In this document: positions 1 to 13,200 of the stretch, piece after piece
How positions within the stretch are numbered: the stretch's first letter is position 1
Layout of the letters: each line of letters opens with the position of its first letter
DNA from: Fasciolopsis buskii
Taxonomy: Eukaryota > Platyhelminthes > Trematoda > Plagiorchiida > Fasciolidae
Reading direction: 5' to 3'
NCBI GenBank assembly: GCA_008360955.1
Contig: LUCM01004989.1
Span: forward strand, 1-64,000
Length of the DNA: 64,000 nt
The notes under the pieces: generated by a model
What the model was told of the DNA's origin: nothing
Databases searched by the model: none
What the model saw: the letters and a program-made list of their open reading frames with translations, nothing else
Position numbers and translations under genes: made by a program

Positions 1-240
1 ATGTTCTTGTTTCTAATTATTTGAAAATTCCAACTGAGCACACTGATAAAACACAAGTTGGCGAACAAGTTCGGTTTCAGTGATTCGAACATTACATCAC
101 GACAAATTAGGATGAATTTTCAGAAGCGATTGGATTAATCAGACAAAAGTAGGAGTGGGGAGGAGGGTGTTTGTGGTTACATGCATAGCTCGAATAAAGA
201 TGAGCGTTTTGTGTTAATAGTTTCATGGTCTAGGGTTTGC
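1..240 (-). mobile_element. Penelope-like element, 3' end fragment
   Basis: These 240 bases match 12698-12937 with a single mismatch seen (G/A near 213). There they form the 3' end of a Penelope-like element and include the last codons of its GIY-YIG ORF. The copy may continue left of the window. At 241 it passes directly into an RTE 3' end. Confidence 0.8.
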
Positions 241-415
241 GTTTTGTGTTACCTACTGCAGCATTCTTATCTTTTCCCGGCCACATAGGTCCACTCCCTG
301 TTCCCTTTGGATATTTACTCTTTTTATAGAAACTTGTAACTCTGGGGAAAAGGCAGTGGTCAGTGAGGCTTGCATTGTTGTTTAACGCTGAACGATGATG
401 ATGTTGATGACTGAT
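241..415 (+). mobile_element. RTE-type LINE (lineage A), 3' end
   Basis: This shares long runs with 12455-12618, for example TTATCTTTTCCCGGCCACAT and CTGGGGAAAAGGCAG. It ends in CGCTGAACGATGATGATG, the terminal microsatellite of the lineage. Only the 3' end is present, as expected for a severely 5'-truncated LINE. Confidence 0.75.
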
Positions 416-892
416 AGGTTCTTATATGAAAACCACAGGGGGATCAATCTGGTAAACACTGCACCTAAACTGTTGATGGAAAGCATCTTCCGCTGACTAT
501 CTAGTACTCCCAAAAAGTACATGTGAGAATTAAGCCCTTTCTCGACAGGGCAGAGACTGTACCGAACAAATAATGACATTCCGATAAACCTTGTACTAAT
601 GTTCTTAGGCTTTAATTGCGACCTCAGAGTATCATCGACTCGGAGGATAAAAAGAGGATGAGAAATAGCAAAATATCAGTTGGAAAATAAGTTTGACATC
701 TACACGGAAGATGAAAGACTTCGGATACAAAAATTATGGTAATTTGCCATATCACTTATTTTCAGTAAACATCGACTGGCACAGCCTCGTGGACCCTCAC
801 ACGATAGTGTGGTTACACCTACACCACCGAGTCCACTGGTTACCGTTTTCGAATAGTCCGTCATGCCCTCGATTAACCACAACGAGCCACCT

Positions 893-1143
893 TCTAACCA
901 TTACTTGACTCGGACCACAACACGTAACGGGGCGATAGTAGTGTAGGCATACACGAAACACGTCCCTCCTAAAGATTGAACCATAGGGCTAAGAATCTTA
1001 TGCTTAAACTCAGTTAGTAGTGAAATTCTACGAAGACGACGAATAATACGGTGTTCAAACACCGAGAGTCTTCTCACACATCTGCCCGAAACGGGCATGT
1101 TTCGGAGTCCCATAGCAGCGGCAACATTACTGCTGCTGTGCAT
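893..1143 (-). mobile_element. RTE-type LINE fragment (C-terminal RT region)
   Basis: On the minus strand the frame reads RRLSVFEHRIIRRLRRI followed by EFKHKIL. This is the VRRLSVFEHRCLR segment found after the reverse transcriptase of the other RTE copies here. It is short, decayed, and opposite to its neighbour at 1415-1965. Confidence 0.5.
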
Positions 1144-1414
1144 ATTAGACTTTTGGTCGGTAACGCTAACGTCACGGATACCTGAAACTGATGAATGTCA
1201 ATCGAGCCTTCTGTAGGTGTGAAGACACTTCATCCAATATACGAACACCACGTGAGATACAACAATCCAAAGAGCTGAATATATCTACCTCACTCACTTC
1301 TGCCCCTACAAGAACAGGATTCGGCCTTGAGCCAATCCATTCCTGCATCCTTATTCCTTCGAAGATGCGAAATGGAAATCAGATAGAGTTCCGTCACGCA
1401 TACAGAAGGACCGA

Positions 1415-1965
1415 TTAAAATCCCCCAATTTAAGATATCCGTAGCATCGGCGTGATATCCGGTTATTGAATGCAGGTCGAACATACGCAACAACGGTGAG
1501 ATCGATGGCGCTATACGGCTCAGAAACAGTCGTTGAGAGCAGAAAGTGTGAGAAGACTTCCGGTGTTTGAACACCATATTCTTCGTCATCTTGGTATAAT
1601 ATGGTGGGAGAATTCCATTAGTAACTCAGAGGTTAAGCATAATGTTCTGAGCTTTATGGTTGAAACTTTAGAAGGGACACTAAAGGTGAGTAGATTAAGT
1701 TGACTGGAATGTGTTTCGCATAACCACGCTACCATTACTTTGCTGAACATTGCTATCCGAGATAATGGTTGAAAGATCAGTCGTGATGACCATTCGATGA
1801 TACGGACCGGCCCGTGCAGGTCCAGCTGTTTCCGGATTGGAGTTCACGAGACTGAGCCAAGCGACGGTTGATGACAATAAGTGACAAGGTTTTCGAGTAG
1901 ACAGTGCTGTGCGGTAACACGCTTGTGCCAGTTTAATGGTTGTAAAAACTGAATTGGACTGAACT
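1415..1965 (+). mobile_element. RTE-type LINE (lineage B), 3' part
   Basis: Frameshifted plus-strand coding traces include ALYGSET, VRRLPVFEH and SNSEVKHNVLSFMVETLEG, which belong to the RTE C-terminal region. The 3' end is GACTGAACTGAA near 1952-1963, the tail type of lineage B, also seen at 16690-16708. Many stops; a dead copy. Confidence 0.6.
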
Positions 1966-2469
1966 GAAAAGTCCTATCTAGCTGGGGCAGCTAGATTCCC
2001 TTTCTGGTTCAGTGTGTGCACGCTGATGACAGTTAACACTTAGGTTTAAGGAGTGCGACCAGATTAATTCGATCGCTTCCATTTGTGCTATTATCAGACA
2101 AATCCACCAAGCCCAATCATTCGTAGCACCTACAGATCTTAAAATTGGAGGAACGGAAGTGAGCGACTTTCACAGGGAAACCGTACTGCATTTGTTCGGG
2201 AAATGATACTCAGCGGTTGCCAACACAGTGGGAACCCTGATCGAAGCCTTTAACTCGAAAGTTTGACTCATAAGGCAGTGGAGCCATGTGACGTTAGATT
2301 GGAGATAGCAAGATATAGCCCTGAAGACACTGTGTGAAGAAATTAAATATGAATATACGGCGGGTGTCTTCTTTATACATCCCTTTCTTTCACGCCAACT
2401 TACAAACCACAGAAACTGTCAAATGTGTGACTATATCGAGAACATGGAGTTAGCGGCAAGTCTTACGAT

Positions 2470-3100
2470 AGAAGATATGAATCAACTACTGTACATTTAA
2501 TCCAGCTCGAGTTTAATGGGCAAATTTACCGCCAAAAATACGGTGTAGCAATTGGGTCTCTATACGGTCCACAGGAAGCCGATATTTTTTATATCAAAGC
2601 TAAACAGTGGTCCACCGGAATCGTGGGCCCAAGGGCTCCATTTATACAAACGCTATGTGGACGACGTTTTTTTTGTGAAGCTAATTCCTCAGAGTTAAAA
2701 AATTGTTGCACAAGTTCACCTGGCTCACTCAAGTCTGAAAATCATAACAGAAATGGAATCGAATAGTGAAACAGTGTTGCTAAGAGTGCTGCCAGGTTAT
2801 CGAGAAGACGGCTTCGTTCGGGATTCAGTACACAAAGCAACCACCAGAAATGAACAACACATCTACTTCCAAAGCCTCGTGTCTCTCCCAGTGATAAAGA
2901 ATTCAGTTTAGCCGCCTGGATGTCCAGTTAAGACAAAGGGTAACTGAAATCGAGATTAAACGTATAATATGGCTGGCCCAATCACCGTGAAGATGAGAAC
3001 GTAGATCGATTCTTCAAACGCCGAAAAGAGCAACTCGGAGTTCCAGAACTTGGGAAACAAAATATGAATTTAAACGAGCCCAATTTCACCATCTTTAGAG
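2470..3100 (+). mobile_element. Penelope-like element remnant (RT domain)
   Basis: Frames on the plus strand give LEFNGQIYRQKYGVAIGS near 2500 and, in another frame near 2645, LHLYKRYVDDVFFVK. These are the substrate-grip and YVDD catalytic motifs of Penelope-type reverse transcriptase. They are followed by a degraded SVHKATTRNEQHIYF segment. It is frameshifted and inactive, and much more diverged than the element at 12.7-15.2 kb. The flanks 1966-2470 and 3100-3600 show nothing else I could assign. Confidence 0.6.
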
Positions 3101-3605
3101 AGTTGGAGAAAGACCATCGGAAACCGGCACCTTCCTACTTTCCAGAGCTCGAATGTACTCGCGCAGTCCCATCACGGATGAATCTGTCGAAACAAACCAT
3201 GGGATGTGTGCCAGAACAGCTAGGAGAAGAAACAGGTTGTTACTGGCAAAACAAAATACAACGGGAGTTGAGTTTTACTGTTTTTTAATGAACAGATAGC
3301 GTTTTCGCTTCATAAAGCATTAATAATCAGTCCTAATTGTGCAGTGACCATAATACTCGGTTTCCAACAATGCATTTCAGCTCTACTCCGATTCGAGGTA
3401 CGGTAGATCTGTACTCCTTATTTCAAACATATAAAACAGCCACGAATTGTTTAAACGGTTTACCATAATTAGTTGGTCATTGCTACCGCCTTAGGAAGTA
3501 TTCTGTAAATTTCTTTTTGAGTGATAATTTTCTGAAGCTACAAGCAAGGAATGCTACAAAGCATGATTACTAAAATATTAATGGAGATTATGGCCATCGA
3601 CTCAC

Positions 3606-3790
3606 TTCTTGGGGATAATTGGCAGTGGTTTGAGGATATGCTGGCCATGAGGCCGGGCAAATCACGTTGACACTCAGTTCGATCCCATGTGGAGTGGGAC
3701 AGGCTGCTCTGAAATTTTTGCTCAGCTGACGACTTAACTCAATATCCTGAAACATGGTTTCCATCTTCCGAGTATAATTGGGGCCGCATT
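3606..3790 (-). CDS. CUL4: CUL4 exon 9
   Basis: This exon encodes the last two bases of Glu475 and residues 476-536: [19 protein letters not shown], then [18 protein letters not shown]. It matches CGAxFTxKLEGMFKDMELS and the IDLTVNIL...YWPTY stretch of CUL4. The acceptor is CCGTGTGCAG and the donor is GAA/GTGAGT. It is the last cullin exon that could be found on the left side. Confidence 0.94.
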
Positions 3791-6700
3791 CTGCACACGG
3801 ATGCCAAGGGAAAAGTGAACACACGACACCATATGATATCAGTCAAAAACAAAGTAAACCGGAAAACAGAGTGAGTTTCCTGAGAGCAAACTTCAGTCTG
3901 CGTATTTACCAAGTAAAATTATATGCTTCATCAGCGGATAGATTTAGGGGTGATCACAGAGGGTGGGTTAAGGAATCGGGCTGGGAGCTACATGCCGTTT
4001 GATGGAAGTTTAAAAACTCTATCTCGTTCAGAAACAGACAGTCCTTGAAATGTATAGAAACCTAATTACGCAGGAGTCTCCACCAGACGCTCTATTTTGT
4101 CAAATAAACAAACATTTTTATCGTTTCCGCTCATCCGAACGAAGCTCGGCTTGAGCAAAAAACGATGCATAATCTAGTCAACCTACTCCACAGAAAACGT
4201 TTTGTTACTTTTAGAAAGCTGATACCCTGTTAACCGCTCGATATCCCCTAGCATAACTCGTGGTAAACACGCGAGCCAACGTCACTAGACGGAACACGCA
4301 CTTGTCGACAGAGGAATAGGACAATCGCTCAGATGCATGACGGACTGCAATTAATGAAGCGTTTCAGACGATACACTGGTAACACCGCACACTTGCAACT
4401 TCTTTCATCTAATCAGTGAATGACAAGTGCATCATTGAACAGAGAGCAGGTTAGCTCATTCTTACTTGCATAATAAAAAGGTGCTTTTCAATCACACCCA
4501 TCTGTCACCAAAACTCACAGTTAGGATAATTGTAAGCCTACGATAAACAAGACAAACTTCAAAAATTAATTAGGCATAATTTTTTCAAATTTCGTTCTTG
4601 TTTCTGCTAATTCAGTGCCAGTTTCCGAAGTCGTAAAAGCTCGGATATAGTAAAAACAATATCACACCTCACACACCTTGTTTCAGCTTGGAAAGCATTG
4701 CCTTTTCAGCATCTACAGATGCACTCTTGTTCAACAGCAGTCGTTTGGCAAGCTCCTTTGTATAAAATGCTTCGAAAATATCCTTGCCTTCTATGTACCG
4801 GAAAAGTAGCATAGCCTGTTTTGGGTGAGAGGGTGCATGAAGAAGATATGTGATACTGATAGACAAAAAGGGGTGAAAAAATTGAGTGGGGAGCAGCTTC
4901 AAGAGGAAATGAACTGCCCCACAGGTGTTCCCGTTAGACGATGATGTCCATGCACGATTAGGTTGCTTATGAATTTGTGTATTACAAAATCAAACCCAAC
5001 TCGGTCTCTCTGATTCAGCGGCAGGGATTCAAATCTTTCACAGGTATGCCAGATACCCTTGGAATAAATAAGCCTAACCTGGAGAATGAAACAACCGGTA
5101 TTATTTACCATTCAGTAAACATAATAAGCTAGCAAAACGAGTTGTGGATGATGCGATTTACAGCCATTCAAATCATAGGATAAACAAAGGGCGATTTAAC
5201 CCCATTACCGCATGTTACCTAAGCACGATAAACTGAACGTCACCATCGTTTATTCCCGTTTTGTATACAGCTCAGCAGTTGGCATCTTAACGAGGTTGAA
5301 AATATTGATTTGCAATTGGACGTGAAACAGTGATGCCACCGCATGTGCCAAAAATGATTCGTTTTCACTAATAATGCGTTCATTCATACTCCACCAACCG
5401 CGCGGTAGTAGTCAGTAAATGTGATGGACGATTTTCAAAAATCTACACGTGGTCCGCACGCAGTCTTACCGGGAAAATAAAATAACCAAGATCCGAAAGA
5501 TCAGATTTACTTGCACTACGACGAAAAAAAACCAGCCAATGAACGAAAACTTCGTAATTTCAAGTGTATTTGATCACAAGCAAGATATGATGAGAACTGA
5601 GTGTAATAACGGAAACAGAAGTCGCGCGTGACTGAACAAACCCAACACTTAGGCTACAGAGGACTATGAAATAAGTGGCTCTAAACTATTCCCGCAGAAT
5701 TCTTACAAAGTATCTGAGATGAATACCGCACCACGTTCCACATTCCCGAATGAAAAAAAACTACCTGAAAAGCCTACTATTGGATCACCATAAAATCGTA
5801 GTTGGGAAATAGGCAAACGAATTCACACCAGCTGCAAACACCTCAATCACCGGGGCAATCGAACGCATGCATGATCGCAAGCATGTAGTTTCCTATACGA
5901 AACGGCCTTATCGAGGACACCATTCAAAGTTCGGCAAATTTTCCATGACCAGCTGATTCATAACTTATTGAGGTGGTTTGGAAGGTACAGGTAGCTGAAA
6001 AAAGTGAGTGCAAGTGCGCAGGTCGGGTTTGGGCTTATGGCCAGCCTTCGCTACCCTTCGTCGTTTCCAGTGGAGTGCGGCAAGGGTACCCTGTATCACC
6101 ATTTCTTCTTAACTTTGCCAAAGAGTATGTTCTACAGAACACTTAGTCCGATCTCTCGGACGAAGGAGTTGAAATCCACCAAGGGAACAGTTTTGAGTAA
6201 GGGTATGCCGATGATATCGCTTTTCTGAGGGATGATGCGCAGACAATTTAACGCGCATTAGACCGCCTGGCGATTGAGGTATCTGGGTACGGTATGTGCT
6301 TTGCATCTCCAAAGTGCAAGGTACTTCTTCAAGACTGGCAGGATCCTGCACTTGCACTCACTATTTGTAGTGATCGATTAAAAGTAGTCAATAGCTTAAA
6401 GTACCTTGGGAGTCTGGCCGCACCGGGGGGAGGCGTTGGGAAGAAGGTCACATCACGAACTACAAAGGCCAGAGCAGCTTCAGTGAGCCTGCATCACTTG
6501 TGAGGCCGCCATGATATCCGGCTGTTCCTCAAAGGAAGGGTGCACAATACCACAGTTTGTAGTGCTCTATTTTACGCGTTGAGGATGCCCGGCGACCTCC
6601 TGTTTTCGACCAACGATATCTCAGAAGCATTGTTTGTGTCTGGTAGGAACATCGGGTGAGCAATACGGAGGTGCATCGTGTATTAGTGGGTGCAGATAGT

Positions 6701-7193
6701 TGTCCTCTGACCAAGGTAATCGCTCTACATCGCCTTCGGTGGCTTGGAAAAGTATTGCGTACGCCACTTCATCGTCCATTTATTCGCGCTCTTTTCCCAC
6801 GTGTTGCGCAAAGCTGGAAGAAACGACGTGGCGGTCAGACTGTGACTTGACGTTGAGGTATGAAGAAGTCAGGTACGACATTGGCCTCGGGTGTTGCTTC
6901 CAGCCTTCTTGATTGGGATCCAAGAGATGAGGATTGTTTTTGGTCGGAGACGCTGAGGGATATGGTTCAGGACCGAAGCCGGTAGCACGAATGCTGCGTG
7001 GCCTGTCTGTTTAATTCATCCCCTCAAACATGATGCAAAAACAACAAAAAACCCACAAAATGTGTTCGATGAAAACCAAAAAATCGGCTGGTCCGTTATG
7101 GTTTACTATTTTCCTGCTCTTGTTTGGCCCCCTTTCTGTGAAATTCCATTTACATGATGTTGCCTTGGCGCCGTGTCTGCATTCAAGCCGGTG

Positions 7194-7231
<38 letters not shown>

Positions 7232-10200
7232 CCTCTCTTGGTTACGCCGTCCACTGTCTTCAGACAGTGAGCATGAGGAGTTCTAGGAAGAACTAACCGA
7301 ACAGTTTTTCCCCACACCCTGATCCCTGAGCTTATGATTTGGATTAAAATGACAATCAAAAGTGCCAGAACCTTGTGGAATTAATCAACTTACGTGAAAA
7401 CCGTTGCCAATTTTTAAAAACGCTGAAAAACTTAACAATTGGGGTTCTATATGCATATATCTGAAAGACAAAATACTAAAAGGTAGTCGAAATCTGGTCA
7501 GACAAAGGATTTCAATAAGCAGTATTTGCAAAAGAATGGTGACCCCGAAGTGTTTCCATACTCCAAGTTTTACACAGCAAGACTTCGCGCAAAGACAGGA
7601 TACCTGGTTAACCCCCATCGTTTATTGTTACCAATGCAGCTCAGTAAGGATTTTTTACCTCTCCAGTCCAGATTGTCTGTTTTCGAGCCCCCTTCCCTGT
7701 GATCCATTGCTTGCGTGTGTTCGTGACAGCGCCATGCGAGCAATGGGCTTAGGCAGCGTGCTACGCCGTGACAGTCGGTCACTTTAGAAGCTCGCCTCAT
7801 CGCATCCGCAAAAGTGACAGGTACACGTATCAAGTATGGACCAGCAGTTATCTCCCCGTACGCTGTTTGCAACAGCTAGAAACGGTTGGAAAAAATGACA
7901 TAGACAGAAAGAATGAAAAAGCTTACAGAAGATAAATCATCAGTCAGTTTTTTTCGCCATGATGATGTGGATTGTCCTTGCTGAGAGATTAGAGCAAACG
8001 GCCCCAGAAATACCTTAATTGTGAGGATTTACGACGGCTTTCCGTGTTGACATTGCGAGCGCCCAAAAGATCAGATCAAGGAACAAAGGAAAAGACGGGG
8101 AAGACTGCGAACGAAAAACAGGACAAAAGTATAACTTTTTGCAGTGAATGATAAAATGTTAATAACAGTGTTATTGGCAGATGTAATTCGCTAAAGTTTC
8201 GACTACCGTGGATAGTCTTTTTTAAGGCAAATTTCACAACCAGCTTACCCTGAGAAAGACTACTCACGGCAGTCGAAAATTTGTCGAATTGCATCTAACA
8301 ACAACATTGCGTTATTACCATTAAATCATCCACAGTAAAAACGAATAAATGATGAATCGATTTTTCGATACAGTCCTTACGTCGCTCGGTCTTGATATTA
8401 GATACTACTTACTTTATCCATCAATCTGTCTAGCTCCTCTTCAGTCTGAGCTTTATTGCCAGAACGTAAATGCGAGTCCAAATACTTGGCTAAAAATTCA
8501 GCTGGTTTATTAGGACGCTGATTGACAAATTCCTCGTAGCCTTCTTGAACCACTCGTATGAAACTTGCATCGTTCTCGAAACAGAAACCGATCAACTCGG
8601 ACAAATTATCCCGATAGTCCAGAAGGTTCTGAATCATACATCGATCCTTCTCCGGATCCTGTGATGGATTATCGACCATTTCACGACCCACTTGGATCAC
8701 ATACAAACGAAAATGTGCGCGCAGTTTGTCGATGCCGTTTGGTACACGGGAAAGTAGGGAATAAAACAAACGAAGTTGTTTATGTTCCTTGGCTTTTAAA
8801 GAAGAAACCAAACCGTTGTCTAACAAGTGATCTAGGGTTCGGGTCAACAATTCGGTGACCAGAGTAAAAAGTAACGGTTGTCTGGTACATCCTGGTTCCA
8901 AGTATGCAACCAAACGGTCCTCCTCCTCAGCAATACGTTTGTCAACGTGAATGAGGTATTCCGGGACGCTTAGTTGACGAGAAAGCGAGTCCGCTTCTTG
9001 ACTGTAGAAGTGCTGACTTTGCAAGAGGAATTCAGAGAGGAATATTGGCTGATATAACTGAAACATAGAACCGAGAAAAAAACGGTTTAGATCATGGTAT
9101 TAAGACCCAAAGGAAGTAGTCCATAATTAAGGCACACAAAAGGTAACAGTAGGATATCATCATCGGGCCCAATGAGACCTAGATAAAGCTTCGAACATAA
9201 TAAAATGTGAGATGAAACTGATTTCTGTCTTCAATAAAAAATCAGGTAGAAATGGAAATCACAGAGTCACAGAGAAATGACAACAAATTAAAATAAAAAA
9301 TCGTCATGCCATCTAAGGTCCCACTAGGTCAAGTACTATCGCCAATCCGTCGACAGCCAATTCACCTAGTATACAGGGAGGATGTCGTGCCTCTGAGAAA
9401 CCAAAAAGTATAGCTGAAATGCTTGAGATTCATTTTATTCTTCGAGAATGTACAATACAACTGCAGGAACAAACTAGTTTGAAAGATGTGATATAATGGT
9501 AGCTCAAATCGAAACTAATTAATTTCGCTAGTCAGACGGCTACTTTCGACCTGAAGTGCCATCGCGTGTTTAGAAAGTCAATCTGGCTTTGAATGACTTA
9601 CAACAATTATGACGTCAGTCGATAGTCGTTTCGTAAAAGTGTAAAGAACGAAAGCTACACCGATTCTTTGGAAGCAAGGCAGTGATCAGTAGGAATTCGC
9701 CCTGCTCTCTAGAGCTGAACGACGATGATGATGACGTCGAGCCGCAGAAGTGCATTCGTCCCATATGGCGGATAAACATAGAACATTGGGGTTCCAGTGC
9801 ATACTTCTAAGTAACATTGCTAGAATATGATAGGCAAGCCACAACAGTGATGAGTTGACGTAGGTGAACCAAGAAATCGGTCTTTAGCGATCGATTACGG
9901 TGATTGCAGTGTGCTGCACAGGTTATCGGAGAAACCTCGCTCATTTGTATTAGTTGGCCGTTGCAGGATGAGAAGAAAAAGCAAAATCGTGACAGAATTA
10001 ACGGATGGGAAATTCCTAACCGGTGAATTCCAGTTCCAGTGTCTAGATCCATTCGCTTTGCGTCGAAATACTTTGATTTTGGTTGCTACTTCAAAGTATC
10101 GCCTACTAAGAAGCAAAATTGACGAAGATTCGTGGTCGAACAAAACAAACTTTAAGGCCAAAAATTACATATTGTGATGACTGAATCCTTCTGCTAATGT

Positions 10201-13200
10201 TCACCACGGAAACCATCTTCAGCCGAAAGGACTGCTGACGAGCAAGGATACAAGTAAAGTAGAAATCTTACGAAGAACACTCCCGCTCATCACCGATGAA
10301 GTGTGAACTCGAAATTACTCACCAAACTGTATATGAAGGAAGATGGAATGCGAAGAGGCTACGGAGTGCGATGTGTAGCAATACCACCCACTATCTCCGA
10401 GAACATTGGGGGAAAAGCAGCTGAACCCCAAACCCGAAGTAAAGTGCCCTTAACTGACCCAGTCCATCATTTAGGGTCTTCAAACCCAAAACTGCAATTT
10501 AACCAATATACGCCTCCCACAATGAACAATGACAATCGCAAAAAGGATTCGTTGCATATCCCGACAATGCCTTGTCTTACACAAGCTTAGCGAGCCTCTG
10601 AAGACTGAACTCCAGAGCCCAATGAACTACACCTGAATTCATCATTGCCAGCAACGTTTTCCTACCTTACACGAGCGATACCAAGGAAACAAGGATGCAT
10701 AAACACCTCTGGGCAAACTTGGCCCAAAACGTCCATGCTTTTGGGCCTTTATAGATGGGAGATACCAAACCAACAGTGCAAACTCGAGTCCTGATGAACG
10801 GTCGATGATTGAGGTTTGCGAAAGATGACTGGGTGTGCGAAACTACCGAAATGTCAGCCGGATGGTCGCAAACATTTTGGTAAGTTGTTATTAAAGTAGT
10901 TCTTCGAGGTAAGAGATCGATGCACTCGAAGGAACCAAGGAGGTTGTCACTTTGGTACAAATTATGCGGATTAAATTATCACACTTCCGGAAAGCTTTTT
11001 ACTTGCCTAATCGTGAATCCCCTCTGACTACAAGTCGATCTGACGTTAGGATTAATCTCGACTGATAACCAGTTTCAAAATTGAACAAACATCGTTCGAG
11101 CAGCATCATGGCCTGAAACTACATGGAACAGCATGGAGACCAATCCGAAAGAACTTCGATTGTCCGATGGGTCAATTTCAGAGCTGTCTGGATGACCAAA
11201 AGGCAATAAGTAAACGGTGATTTTGGTGGTACTGAAAAAACAAGCAACCCTATCGTCAAAACCTAGGTGCACTTTAACGTGGAATGACGACTTGCGTGCC
11301 TCCATAATCCAACGAGCTAGACAGGATGGCTTTACGGAAGAGGAAGATCCAATCATGCCTCGAGGGTCCATGGGTAGAAGCCTGACAAAATAGTCTTCTG
11401 AACCTCCAAGCCACGTGAGGGTATATAGTGACCTAACAGGTTCATTCGAAACGAGGAGTGGTGTTCGGCAGGGATTTCCCACCTCTCCATTCTTGTTTAA
11501 CTTCATCATGAATGAGATAGTGGAGAGAACTGTATGAGATCTCCAGGACGTAGGCATCGAAATGGCTAATGTTGAGAAGCTATCCGATCTAGATTACCTA
11601 GATGACGCTGTGTGCCTGTTCGAATCCGCGGACCATGCACAACGTGCACTAGACAGACAATCGAGGTTTGTAGCTCGGTTCCGCATGTGGTTTGCACCTT
11701 CGAAGTGTAAAGCACTGTTACAAGACTGGGCAACGGTGGTCTCGAACTTGGTACTCGATGGAACGGAACTAATGACTGCGGATTGTTTCACTTACCTTGG
11801 TAGCTGCGTGTCGAACGATGGGAGCAGCGCAGTAGAAGTTAACACACGTCTATGTAAGGCTTGAGTGGCGTCCGCTGGACTGAAGCACTTGTGGCGTCTG
11901 CCTGATATTTCCTTGAAGTTCAAAGGTCGGATGCACTGCGCTGCAGTGCACTCAGATCTGCTGTATGGTTGCGAGACATGAAGTATGCATGTCGGAGATG
12001 TTCGTCGCTTGGAGGTTTTCGATCGCCGATGTCTACGTAGTATCCATAGGATTGGGTGGAGTGATCGGGTGATTAATGTGGAGATGAGGAATTTAGTATT
12101 TAGGTGCTGTCTCTGAGAATACCTTATCTCAGCGTATGGAACTTAGTAGACTGGGCTGGTTAGGTCATGTGTTGCGTATAGCGAACACTCGTCTATTTTG
12201 GGTTCCTCCTAAGGAATGGAAGAAGCCATGCGGAGGCCAGTAGATGACATGGCAACATGAGATGAGAAAATGCAGAGAATTTAGGTAAAGTGGGTGTCTC
12301 ACGTCTTCGTGGATGGGGCCGAAAAACCCGTCAACTAGCTGCGTGGAGATGTTGAAGAATATACCAGGGAACCGTGAACAGTGGCGATCGTGCTGTTATT
12401 TTCTATCGAATCAGAATGATTGAAAGAGTGCGTTTGTACAGTTAGACTGTGTTTCGTGTGTTACCTACTGCAGCACTCTTATCTTTTCCCGGCCACATAG
12501 GTCCACTCCCTGTTCCCCTTGGATATTCACTCTGTTTATGCAAACACGTAACCCTGGGGAAAAGGCAGCCGTTAGTGAGGTTTACCTTGTTGAATAACGC
12601 TGAACGATGATTATGAGTTTCACATAAGCACGTTAAGAAGGGTATGAAGTTACCGGTTAAATCATGTTCATCCTAGTTTCCTTCGCATACGTTCTAAATG
12701 TTCTTGTTTCTAATTATTTGAAAATTCCAACTGAGCACACTGATAAAACACAAGTTGGCGAACAAGTTCGGTTTCAGTGATTCGAACATTACATCACGAC
12801 AAATTAGGATGAATTTTCAGAAGCGATTGGATTAATCAGACAAAAGTAGGAGTGGGGAGGAGGGTGTTTGTGGTTACATGCATAGCTCGAATAAAGATGA
12901 ACGTTTTGTGTTAATAGTTTCATGGTCTAGGGTTTGCATGGGGAGGGGAGGATTGTGAAGACGGACCAAGACAGCTTCCGCTATGCTCAAGAAGCGAAGC
13001 TTTGCCAACCTAGACTGTTGACTCCTGACCTTATACAGAGTCCGGAGAGATTGCGTGACATTCGCGGTGTGGTCCACCTGTGCTAGGTGTGAAACGACTG
13101 CACTATTAAGTGGCTTAGTTGTTCCAGTGCCCAACCATGTAGGGTGGTGCTCACGGATGCGTTCAGACAAGCGTTTAATTGTGTGGCCCACGTGCGTTAT

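Larger units (their letters stand above)
4816..8134. other. CUL4 intron 7, mostly anonymous apart from an RTE fragment
   Basis: Between exon 8 and the foldback repeat I see AT-rich anonymous sequence at 4820-5930, the RTE fragment at 5940-7010, a CA microsatellite, and anonymous sequence at 7240-8130. No conserved exon was found on either strand. Confidence 0.4.

Noticed and set aside
1290..1589. 99-codon minus-strand open frame
   Set aside because: Antisense to plus-strand RTE traces at 1415-1680, which explain the sequence better.
11075..11557. 160-codon minus-strand open frame
   Set aside because: Overlaps the RTE copy in antisense and has no family similarity; a shadow frame.
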